Assembly (NCBI GenBank): GCA_019925795.1
Contig: CM034309.1
Span: 23,430,729-23,494,728 of the forward strand
Source: Dendrobium chrysotoxum
Lineage: Eukaryota > Streptophyta > Magnoliopsida > Asparagales > Orchidaceae
DNA: 64,000 bases
Direction of reading: 5' to 3'
Part shown: one piece after another, positions 1 through 9,133 of the stretch
Layout of the letters: each line of letters begins with the position of its first letter
Numbering within the stretch: the first letter of the stretch is position 1
Program-made: the position numbers and the translations under genes
Notes under the pieces: model-generated
Database searches by the model: none
Seen by the model: only the letters and a program-made list of their open reading frames with translations
What the model was told of the DNA's origin: nothing

Positions 1-600
1 AAAGTTAGCTTGCTAGTAAGGTCGAGTATCATATATAGACCGACTTAGAACCAATAGTCAAAATAATTTTGCTAATTAATATTTAGCTTTAAAAAATCAT
101 TATGTTATCTTTCATTTTATTTTACTTAGAAATGAAAATTAATAAATTGAAACTCTATTTTTTATCTGTGAATGCATAAATTAATGAAAGTGATTAAATG
201 TATTTTTAAAATCGTAGTAATTTATATGGCTTCCGTTAAAAATGAGAGTTTATTTTGATCCATTTTAGAATATAAATATATAAATTATTTAAAACTTATT
301 ATTTATTCAAATATCATTTATTTTTTGAATATATTTCAATTTTAGTTATTTATCTTTTCATTTGGTATAAAAATACATTAGAATATTACAATATAGTTTT
401 TTTTTCCTAAAAATTAAGAATAAAATCATAATTTCAACAAATAAATCGATATTCGAACAATAATTTAATAAGCATTTATATATTGAAAACAAAAATCTTT
501 TATATTTACTTTATGACTTTGATAATTCCATTATTTAAATTTTTTTAATATTTTAAAACTTTTATTTTAAATCTCTCGTATCTCATTTGATGGAGAAATT
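1..600. other. AT-rich intergenic sequence
   Basis: Very AT-rich sequence with many homopolymer runs. I see no coding frame, RNA gene or repeat boundary here. Confidence 0.6.
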
Positions 601-762
601 ATTCTGTGCGGACACCGGACAGGAGAACTGTCCGATTACGCTTAAGTACCGAGCGGTATTGAGTGCAGCCACGACAATGGTACCAAGCTGCGGTACGCAG
701 CGAAGGGGTGGTGTGGTGCATTCTTGTTGGTCTCCGGACGGCGTTCGGCGTCCGCACAAAAT
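601..762. mobile_element. Small terminal-inverted-repeat element (MITE-like)
   Basis: A 162-bp GC-rich block sits abruptly in AT-rich DNA. Its ends are inverted repeats: 601-619 (ATTCTGTGCGGACACCGGA) matches the reverse complement of 744-762 at 16 of 19 positions. The 4-bp word AATT flanks both sides (597-600 and 763-766) and may be a target duplication, although in AT-rich DNA this is weak. The two overlapping short reading frames on opposite strands are a by-product of the base composition. The superfamily cannot be assigned. Confidence 0.5.
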
Positions 763-966
763 AATTAATGGGGGGTAGGGGACCAAAATTTACTTATAAA
801 GGGTCTCAAAAGAGATTTCCTCTGAAATAATGCAATATAAATTTTAATCAGTTATTAATATATTAAGCTTATCTTAAAAAAAAAAAAACTCCCACAATTT
901 GCTCATCTCAATTATCTTAGAAAAAAAAATTATGTAAAGGATTCCTGAAAGAAAACACATCACAAT

Positions 967-2006
967 TGTTGCGGACTCAAATATACGCGACGATAGAGTT
1001 TAATTTTCCGTCTCAGCGTTGTACGTATATCCAGCACACAAACAGAAGAATAAAAGAACACCAGGATTTTTACGTGGAAAGTCCTGAAAAAGGGAAAAAC
1101 CACGGGGCCACGCCCAGTTGAAAAAGTTCCACTAGTGTTGTATGAAATACACGAGGCTGATTCGTCCGTTAAATTCAGGACGATCATATTACAATGAGTA
1201 TCAGTTACAAGGCCAAGCAGAGTTTCAACGTCACTCGGGTGTCCGGCAGAATTCCGGCGTCACTTGGAAAGAATTCCGGCATCACTCGGGCGTCGGGTAG
1301 AATTCTGGTGTCGGGCAGAATTCCGACGTTGCTCCGGCGTTGGGCAGAGCTCTGGCGTCCCTCGGGCTCCCGGTGGTGCTCTGGCGATGCTCCGGTGGTG
1401 TTCCGGCGAAGTTCCGGCGGTGGTCGAGGAGGAGCTGTTCCCTCCTAAACTTCTCTTCTCTTCTTCTTCTCTTCTTCCTCTCCTCTTCTTCTCTTCTTGG
1501 CTTCTTGGCTTGGGTCCCCTCTTAAGAGAAATGAGGGGCTATTTATAGTTTTTCTGGAGTGGCATAGCCCGTAAATATGTGAGGGATCAGGGGCAAATAG
1601 GGAGTGATCCGAATGAACGGCTCATATTGAATCCCTTGATCATGAGCCGTTTATTGAGCATCTTAAGGTCTTAATGGTATCAGAATTCTGCGATCTTGGG
1701 CTCGTTGGATTCGTCTCGTCGACCCGCTCGATTCGACTATAAGCTCGTCAAAATCGGAGACCGTTTGGTAACTCAAATTGCTGTTCGATGCTTCCAACAG
1801 TACTTCAGGTACTTGATTTGGACTCGTTTGGGCTCGGATTGAGTCGAATTTGGTGTTGTTGGATTTGTATTTCCGAGACGCTCAGTTCGACTATAAGCTT
1901 GCTGAAATTGGAGTTTAAATGATCTCCGAATTAATTTTTGAAGTTTCTAACTTGAGTTTTTCCTCGAGATTCGTGCCCGATCAAGATAATTTTCGATGAC
2001 GTATCA
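967..2006 (-). repeat. Complete 3' LTR of the gag-only element (copy A)
   Basis: A 1,040-bp LTR on the minus strand. It begins TGATACGTCATCG at 2006, right after the polypurine tract, and ends GAGTCCGCAACA at 967. It contains a TATA-like ATAAATAG near 1540-1550 (minus sense) and a GC-rich degenerate minisatellite at about 1205-1440, with AGAATTCCGGCGTC-like units. The reading frames across that minisatellite (repeats of S-G-R-I-P) are repeat artefacts, not genes. Confidence 0.85.
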
Positions 2007-2025
2007 GTTGCCCCCCTATTTTTGG
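2007..2025 (-). other. Polypurine tract of the retroelement
   Basis: Minus-strand AAAAATAGGGGGGCAAC lies directly before the LTR start TGATACG. This is the expected position of the plus-strand primer for reverse transcription and it fixes the 3' LTR border at 2006. Confidence 0.7.
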
Positions 2026-2539
2026 ACGTCAAAGCTCCAGGAGTCCAAAAATATATGTGTCGACTTTTCACTTTGGCAAAATCGCAAAAATTTGCGTTCC
2101 AAATATTAAATGTTTGCTCGAACTTGATCATAGAGGCCTCGTTGAGCTCCGAAAGTGACAAAATTGAGTCCGGAACGTCGAAAAACGTGTCCGGGGACCC
2201 CAAAAAAGTCGAATTTGGACCATCCGGGCCCAAAATCGGAGCTCGGTAATGCGTTGGCGGCCGAACCGTTGCCCCATACTTAAAAACGCCCGGTACCCCT
2301 TGGGGCGCGCGGCAGTTGCCCCATATTTAAATTTTTTTTTGTGGGGCCCACATGGATTAAAAAATTCCAAAAAATCCGAAAAAATTCCAAAAAATTCCGA
2401 AAAAATTCAGAAAAATTCAAACTTTCTTCTAGAAGCCTCCTCCCTCCAATTTTCAAACATTTTTCCCCTCTTTCTCTCCCTTTTTCATCCTATAAATACA
2501 CCCCTTGGGGTAGGGGACAAAATGCTCCTTTCTTCCTCC

Positions 2540-2890
2540 TCTCCTGGCCTTCTAGCTTTTGGCATTCTGAGGCTTTCCGCCGTTTTTAAGTAGGTGACTT
2601 TCCCTACTTGATTCGGTGCCCCTCCTTTTGCGCAGAAGTTAGCGGCTTCTTCTCTTTTTTCTCTCATTCTGGCTTTCTAACAGTTGAGGCATTCCGTTGT
2701 TATTCAGTAGGTGACTTTCCCTACTTGAGACAACGCCCCTCCTCTTGTATAGGAGTTAGAAATTTCTCTCTTCTCCCCTCTAGCTTCTGGCATTTTGAGG
2801 CATTCCGTCGTTTTTGAGTAGGTGACTTTCCCCACTCGACTCGGCGCCCCTCTCTTTGCGCAGAAATTAGCCGCTTCTCCTTTTTAGGAA
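2540..2890. repeat. Three tandem units of about 114 bp
   Basis: The phrase GTAGGTGACTTTCC recurs at 2590, 2707 and 2818 (spacing 117 and 111 bp). Each is followed by a similar run ending in a CGCAGAARTTAG-like segment and preceded by a GGCATTYYGAGGC segment. It lies in the non-coding internal part of the gag-only element. Confidence 0.7.
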
Positions 2891-2981
2891 GGGAAGCGAA
2901 ATGGGAGTTAGAATTTCTCTCCTTTAAGAGATCATGTGGAGGTGAGATGTTAGTTGGAGGGAGTCTGAAGATGGTCGGAAG

Positions 2982-3400
2982 TCAGACGTCGGGAAGAAGT
3001 TCAGCATCAGGTAGAAGTCCGACGAGGGTCCGACGATGGGTAGAATTTTGGTGTCGGGTAAAAGCCTGACAAACATCCGACGACGTCCCACGATGGGTAG
3101 AATTTTGGTGTCGGGTAGGAGCCCGACAAACATCCGACGACGGGCAGAAGTCCGACGTCGGGAAGAAGTACGGAGTCGGGTAGAACTCCGATGAAAATTC
3201 GTCAGCGGGCAGAAGTTCCACGACGGGCAAAAATCCAACAATGGGAGGAAGCTCGACTTCGGGTAAAAGTCCGACGGAAGTCCCGGGAAGAAGTCCAGCA
3301 ACGGAAGGAAGCTCGGCGTCGGGTAAAAGTCCGACGGAAGTCCTAAAACGGGCAGAATTTCAGCAATGGGAGGAAGCTCAGCATCGAATAGAATTTCGAT
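2982..3400. repeat. Degenerate minisatellite (GGGYAGAAGTCCGACG-like units)
   Basis: Irregular units built on TCGGGTAGAAGTCCGACG, with longer repeats such as two copies of GATGGGTAGAATTTTGGTGTC at about 3036 and 3092. The motif resembles the minisatellite inside the LTRs of the same element and that of the solo LTR at 38.6-39.4 kb. Confidence 0.65.
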
Positions 3401-4080
3401 GCTATTTTAACGGAAGTTTTTCGATGATGAATGATCGGGTGGAAGTCTGTTAGCAGTCAATGACCAAGTGGGGAGCAGAAGGAGAGAGTTCAAGGGTGCT
3501 GCTATCAATAGTTGAATGAGAAGTCGATGATGGTTCACGATCGAGCAAGAATCCGATGATGGTTGAGATGAAGTAGAGGACCGCCGACAGATATCTGACA
3601 AAGGGCCGATGATGGTGGGTGTCCAGTGGCATTGTGTTAAGGCAATATTCATCCATACTGAAGTGTGCCAACATCAGATATTACTGAATCAAGGGGCCGA
3701 AGTAGTGTGACATGCCAACATTCTGGCAATATACTAACACTATCAACTGAGTGGAGGTCTGATGATGATCCAGTTATGTCCTTTCTTTGAAGGAGCAGTT
3801 GTAGGAGATGCTTACGTGCAATAAGGGAGAAGTCACTTAAATCCACCAAGGATATTTGACTGTGTTAAAGTTGCTTGTTGCTTGATGATACTAGCTTATA
3901 TGAATGTCACCAGTGTACCTTTTACTTTTAAATTCTTGCAAATGTGAACTAGATGTACAATCTTTTGTAATATAACTTCAATAATATTTATATGAAGTTG
4001 AAAACTTGCTTTTGCATCTTTGAAACATGAGTTGATATATTGTGCAACATGCTCTTTCGAAGATTTTATGCCCGCCAAGA

Positions 4081-4535
4081 ATCTCTGTGGAAGATGTCCA
4101 GAGAATCCATCAAGAATATATGACCTATCCGAAATTGTATATTGGAGCCTTTGCTCGACGACATTAACCTGTATGGAGGAGGTCGGAAAAATCCACCAAG
4201 GATGTGAGACCTTTTCGAGGTTATATGTCGTAGCCTTTGCTCGACGACGTTAACCTGTATGGAAGAGGTCAAGAGAATCCACCAAGGATGTGAGACCTAT
4301 CCGAGGTTGTATGTCAGAGCCCTGCTCGATGACGTTAACCTGTATGGAAGAGGTTAAGAGAATCCACCAAGGATGTGAGACCTATCCGAGGTTGTATGTC
4401 GGAGCCTTTGCTCGACGACGTTAACCTGTGTGGAAGAGGTCGAGAGAATCCACCAAGGATGTGAGACCTATCCGAGGTTGTATGTCAGAGCATTTGCTCG
4501 ACGACCTTAACCTGTATGGAAGAGGCCGGATCGAA
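4081..4535. repeat. 86-bp tandem repeat array, about five units
   Basis: ACCTGTRTGGA recurs at 4167, 4253, 4338, 4424 and 4510, a period of 85-86 bp, with a diverged first unit from about 4081. Each unit carries a segment like AATCCACCAAGGATGTGAGA and ends TTGCTCGACGACGTTA. It is in the internal region downstream of gag (element sense). It has no open frame of its own. Confidence 0.85.
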
Positions 4536-4847
4536 TCCCCCTGGGATCGATCTTCCAATGATTGAGATGCAATAAAGACTGTGTATTTCTCAGATCATGG
4601 ATAAAGAGACTATATTTGTCAGTAGTTTTTCATTGTCATTTTTTATCCCTTTTTTTTTAAAGGAGACAATATTAAAACTAGGCGAACAATATATTATATT
4701 ACTGTAAGACAATACAATAGTTCCCTTGTACAATATAAGATATACATATAGGGACAACCACATCATTTGACTTGGTAGAAATACTAAGGACATTAGAGTG
4801 ACATCTTACTTATTATAGAAGAGATACACGATGACACATGACAAGTA

Positions 4848-6432
4848 GTATTACTAATATAACTACACAAAGTGTGTGGTCATTCAATCTCGCCAACCAT
4901 TTGAATATTATTCAACTGTTGTCTTTGTTGTTGTTGATTTTGCCCCCCAGTTGGACCAATTTCATCTCGAGCAGATGGGTTTTGGATGAACTATCGAATA
5001 TATCCTTGTCGGATCAACCTCTCGATCTCATCCTTCAGTTGCTTACACGCTTCAGTAGTGTGTCCACGACTACGGAGGAAATAGCAATATTACTCCTGGT
5101 TCCCAACATTTGACTTCAAAGAATTAGGCCACTTGATATTTTCTTTATCTCGAATGACCATTAGTATGTTGGTTCGAGTTGCATTGAGAGGCGTATACTC
5201 TTTTTCATGTCGGAACTCGCGTTGTGGTACTGGGGGTCTAGGAGATGAATTTTTCTTTCGTTGCGAAAATGACTCCTCTATTGTAGGGGCGTTCTTACGC
5301 TTTCCAGTTGTTTGCTCAAATTGCTTTCTATGAGCATAATGGCTTCATCAGCGGAAATCTGAGCTTCTACACGATAGATCAGGTCAGCATATGAATGAAC
5401 TGTGGCTCGCATGAGTGCCAAATAGAAAGGGCCAGGCCGGAGGCCGCCAAGAAAGACCCCTCTCAGCAATTCAGGATCCACTCCTGGAATTTGTCGAGTC
5501 TCGATGGAAAATCGCTGAAAATACTCCTTTAACGATTCTCCTTCTTTTTGACGGATCCCGGAAAGGTGAGAAGAATCCTTAATAATTCTTCGATTGACAA
5601 CGAATTGTTCGACGAACACTTTGGCCAATTTGACGAATGTAGGGATCATTCCGGCTAAAAGTGAATAGAACCACGTTCGAGCTTGTCCTTTAAGGGTAGC
5701 AGGAAAAACCTGGCATAGGAGTGCATCAGATGCTCGCTGGATATGCATGATAGTTCTGTAATGATCGATGTGTTCGTATGGGTCGGATGTCCCGTCATAG
5801 GAATCGATGTTTGGTAGTTTAAATCCTGCCGGAATAGCATGTTGAAGAATAGCTTCTGTCAAGGGTGACGACTCCTGCAAGTCCCAGTGACGAAGGGGTT
5901 GCTTTATGCCTCATGTAGGGAACTCTTCTCGGACCAATCGTCACAGTTCGTGGCGAAGGGCATTGCGAGGGAGCTCAGCAATGTGAGGTTGGGCTAGCTC
6001 CTCAGGGAGGTCTTGAGGAAGGCGAGATTGTCGACCTGAAGGATGGGTAGAACTTGCTGTATCAGCCAGTTCATTATCTTGATGCGACTGCGAACGCCTC
6101 CTGAGTGGAGGAAGAGGAATCTCATCTTGAAGATGTTCGATTTGAACAGCTTCGACACGTGGTGGATCTCGAGGGAGAAGAACCTCCTCCTGAGGTGCTA
6201 GGGTCGGTTGTCGAGTCTCTCGCAAGAGTTGTAGGATCTCATTTTGAGATTCTTCCATCTTTCGAATTCTCTCTTCTAGGGAGGGTCCCGAGGTCCCTTC
6301 TCCAGGTGCATTTTGCCCCCCGAGGTATAAAGAGGCAGATATCGGACGTCTATGATTCATAGACTGATTCCTGGATTGATGAGAGTGAGAGCGGGAGGCT
6401 CCTATGAGACGACTGCTACGCCTGTTGACCAT
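4848..6432 (-). pseudogene. gag: Ty3-type gag of the retroelement, broken by in-frame stops
   Basis: Gag builds the virus-like particle in which element RNA is reverse transcribed. The frame opens at 6432, about 50 bp inside the primer-binding site. A basic, low-complexity N-terminus (6432-5941) is followed in the same frame by a retrotransposon gag domain at 5880-5278, with recognisable DPYEHIDHYRTIM, GQARTWFYSL and LKEYFQRF segments. The frame then runs to about 4850 through GHTTEACKQLKDEIERLI, typical of the end of gag in Tat/Athila-like plant elements. Two TGA codons (near 5941 and 5914) split the N-terminal part from the domain, and further stops lie downstream, so this copy probably cannot make full-length Gag. 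No pol follows: 2010-4840 is repeats and non-coding sequence. Confidence 0.8.
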
Positions 6433-6462
6433 CGTAGCAATACTTGAAGTTGTGGGATAAGT

Positions 6463-6480
6463 TTCCCACAGATGGCGCCA
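6463..6480 (-). other. Primer-binding site of the retroelement
   Basis: Minus-strand TGGCGCCATCTGTGGGAA begins 3 nt after the LTR end CGCAACA. TGGCGCC is the complement of a tRNA 3' end carrying CCA, and this form is common in plant Ty3-type elements. It marks the 5' side of the element and sets its minus-strand orientation. Confidence 0.75.
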
Positions 6481-6483
6481 AAC

Positions 6484-7115
6484 TGTTGCGGACTCAAATA
6501 TACGCGACGATAGAGTTTAATTTTCCGTCTCAGCGTTGTACGTATATCCAGCACACAAACAGAAGAATAAAAGAACACCAGGATTTTTACGTGGAAAGCC
6601 CTGAAAAAGGGAAAAACTACGGGGCCACGCCCAGTTGAAAAAGTTCCACTAGTGTTGTATGAAATACACGAGGCTGATTCGTCCGTTAAATTCAGGACAA
6701 TCAGATTACAATGAGTATCAGTTACAAGGCCAAGCAGAGTTTCAACGTTACTCGGGTGTCCGGCAGAATTCCAGCGTCACTTGGAAAGAATTTCGGCATC
6801 ACTCGGGCGTCGGGTAGAATTCCGGTGTCGGGCAGAATTCCGACGTTGCTCCGGCGTTGGGCAGAGCTCCGGCGTCCCTCGGGCGCCCGGTGGTGCTCTG
6901 GCGATGCTCCGGTGGTGTTCCGGCGGAGTTCTGGCGAAGTTCCGGCGGTGGTCGAGGAGGAGCTGTTCCCTCCTAAACTTCTCTTCTCTTCTTCTTCTCT
7001 TCTTCCTCTCCTCTTCTTCTCTTCTTGGCTTCTTGGCTTGGGTCCCCTCTTAAGAGAAATGAGGGGCTATTTATAGTTTTTCTGGAGTGGCATAGCCCGT
7101 AAATATGTGAGGGAT
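6484..7115 (-). repeat. Partial 5' LTR (copy B)
   Basis: About 630 bp nearly identical to the outer part of copy A (967-1600). It starts TGTTGCGGACTC at 6484 beside the primer-binding site and stops at about 7110-7115, where the sequence turns back on itself. The half that would carry the normal TGATACG terminus is absent. Confidence 0.85.
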
Positions 7116-7801
7116 TCAATATGAGCCGTTCATTCGGATCACGCCCTATTTGCCCCTGATCCCTCACATATTTACGGGCTATGCCACTCTAGAAAAACTA
7201 TAAATAGCCCCTCATTTCTCTTAAGAGGGGACCCAAGCCAAGAAGCCAAGAAGAGAAGAAGAGGAGAGGAAGAAGAGAAGAAGAAGAGAAGAGAAGTTTA
7301 GGAGGGAACAGCTCCTCCTCGACCACCGCCAGAACACCGCCGGAACTTCGCCGGAACTCCGCCGGAACACCACCGGAGCATCGCCAGAGCACCACCGGGC
7401 GCCCGAGGGACGCCGGAGCTCTGCCCAACGCCGAAGCAACGTCGGAATTCTGCCCGACACCAGAATTCTACCCGACGCCCGAGTGATGCCGGAATTCTTT
7501 CCAAGTGACGCCGGAATTCTGCCGGACACCCGAGTGAAGTTGAAACTCTGCTTGGCCTCGTAACTGATACTCATTGTAATCTGATCGTCCTGAATTTAAC
7601 GGACGAATCAGCCTCGTGTATTTCATACAACACTAGTGGAACTTTTTCAACTGGGCGTGGCCCCGTGGTTTTTCCCTTTTTCAGGGCTTTCCACGTAAAA
7701 ATCCTGGTGTTCTTTTATTCTTCTGTTTGTGTGCTGGATATACGTACAACGCTGAGACGGAAAATTAAACTCTATCGTCGCGTATATTTGAGTTCGCAAC
7801 A
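7110..7801 (+). repeat. Inverted partial LTR (copy C)
   Basis: Reverse complement of the same LTR, ending GAGTTCGCAACA at 7801 and followed at once by the target duplication ACAAT. With copy B it forms a near-palindrome with arms 6484-7114 and about 7160-7801 and a short unpaired centre of roughly 45 bp. The centre (TTCAATATGAGCCGTTCATT...) is also LTR sequence, matching copy A near 1575-1632. Confidence 0.85.
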
Positions 7802-8073
7802 ACAATAATTTTAAAATCCTCTCATGTGTCTAAAAAAATCAAAATTTTTATATTTAAAAAATTAGGATGTAGTCAGGTGGCAAAATTTTGAAGCCACCTA
7901 GATGTGTTGCGTTAGGATATCCTAAAGCAATTTTTTAATCCTCTTCAGCTAGGAGTATGAGTTGAGTCAAATCTAGCATGGGCTTGAGATTGATTAAGTA
8001 ATCAAGTTTCAGCACGGGCTTAGTTGTACTACCTTAAATCCGCACATTTATTAAGAATGAAAGAAGGCCACAC

Positions 8074-8509
8074 CTAGGGATGTAAACGGGTGTAGCCGAG
8101 TTTGAGCTGCACCTGGCTTTAGCTTGATTAATTAAACGAGTTTGAACTCGAGCTTGAGTTTTATTCTACGAGTTCGGACCGACTTGTCTATTATGAATTA
8201 GAGAAAATTATTATTATTTAAGCAATTATTATAATAAAATAATAGAAGAAAAATAATAAAAAAATTACTTAATGTAAGAAAACAAAATATAAATTTTAAA
8301 TATTTTAACAATTTTGCACTTAAAATCATGAATGCTAATATACTTAAGTGTATTATATATTAATATTTTTTTAATAAGCCTGCTCATGAGCTAATAAATT
8401 AAATCAGGACTCGTCCAAACTTAGCTCATTAACTCATCAAGCTTAGCTCAAGAGGCATTTATTGAGTTAAGCCGGTATACGAGTGAGCTTGACTCACTTA
8501 CAGCTCTAG
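8074..8509. mobile_element. Foldback element with CTAGGGATGTAAAC-like ends
   Basis: The left end CTAGGGATGTAAACG (8074) is matched by the reverse complement of the right end (CTAGAGCTGTAAGTG, 8509 inward), and the flanking sequence around gagttt/gagctt is also inverted-repetitive. The core is AT-rich. No clear target duplication was found. This is a common plant MITE style. Confidence 0.5.
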
Positions 8510-8785
8510 CTCTAACCAAACCTATATAAGAAGTTACTATTGTATTAACAAAATAAAAAAATAGAAAATAAATAAGAATTATTTGATAAAAAGAATAAAC
8601 ATACAATCATTAATTGTTTTTAATAATTTTAAATTTATATTATTAAATTCTAATATATTTTATATTTATAATTTTTAAATGGGCAATTGCACCCTTAAAC
8701 TCAACTAATGGGCAATTTACCAGGTCAAATCCAAGGGTGCTAAAAAACCGCTTAGGGAAACGAAGGTTCAGCGCGAGAAAACACC

Positions 8786-8860
8786 ATGGCTTTTAAATTT
8801 TCCGCCACCGCCGCCTACTCCACCTTGTTCCGTCGCTTCTCCTCCTCCGCCGCCAATTAG
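8786..8860 (+). CDS. 24-codon ORF resembling a mitochondrial presequence; uORF or orphan first exon
   Basis: ATG in a good context (ACACCATGG) opens a 24-residue frame ending TAG at 8858-8860. The peptide begins MAFKFSATAAYSTLF and continues with RRFSSSAAN: no acidic residues, rich in Ala, Ser and Arg, as in plant mitochondrial targeting sequences. It lies about 270 bp upstream of the COBL start on the same strand. It could be an upstream ORF in the COBL leader or the stranded first exon of another gene. No donor site in frame is obvious before the stop. The targeting role is inferred from composition only. Confidence 0.35.
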   Translation: MAFKFSATAAYSTLFRRFSSSAAN

Positions 8861-9133
8861 GGCCAGCCAAGTGGATCGAAGATACGCTGAGCAGATCGCA
8901 AAATAAGAAGAACAGCACCACAGAAGTTATATGGGAAACAATATGACGAGAACCAATTCAATATCTCCTTCCTTATTCGTCTCCCCTGAATTATTAATTG
9001 GAACGCGTGCGCAGGCGTTTCCACTCCTGTCTCTTTCTCTCTATCTCCCTCTCTCTTTGCCATTTCCATTTGTCTCTCCTCCTTGAAAACCCAAATCATT
9101 CACTGCTCCAATAGTATCTGCTGCTCCGCAACG

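Larger units (their letters stand above)
962..7806 (-). mobile_element. Gag-only Ty3-type LTR retroelement with an inverted-repeat right LTR, flanked by ACAAT
   Basis: The element reads on the minus strand. A complete LTR lies at 967-2006. The internal region 2007-6483 has a polypurine tract next to that LTR and a primer-binding site next to the other. The right LTR is partial (6484-7115) and then turns into an inverted partial LTR (7110-7801). Five-bp direct repeats ACAAT at 962-966 and 7802-7806 bound the whole unit, so it went in as one piece. Both outer termini are the same LTR end (TGTTGCGRACTC reading inward). LTR copies are nearly identical over shared parts, indicating a recent insertion. 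The internal region encodes gag only. I see no protease, reverse transcriptase, RNase H or integrase, so it must rely on enzymes supplied in trans, as in the plant TR-GAG class. Confidence 0.85.

Noticed and set aside
1194..1548. Overlapping frames rich in S-G-R-I-P-A-S-L in the LTRs (also 6711-7076 and 7198-7574)
   Set aside because: They run through the GC-rich LTR minisatellite and occur in all three LTR copies with differing frames; they are repeat artefacts.
2924..3301. 125-codon minus-strand frame with repeated F-L-P and T-S-S-D words
   Set aside because: It is a translation of the minisatellite at 2982-3400, not a protein family.
3000..4540. Possible CRISPR-like array because of regular repeats
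   Set aside because: Repeats are adjacent tandem units without unique spacers, in a plant retroelement.
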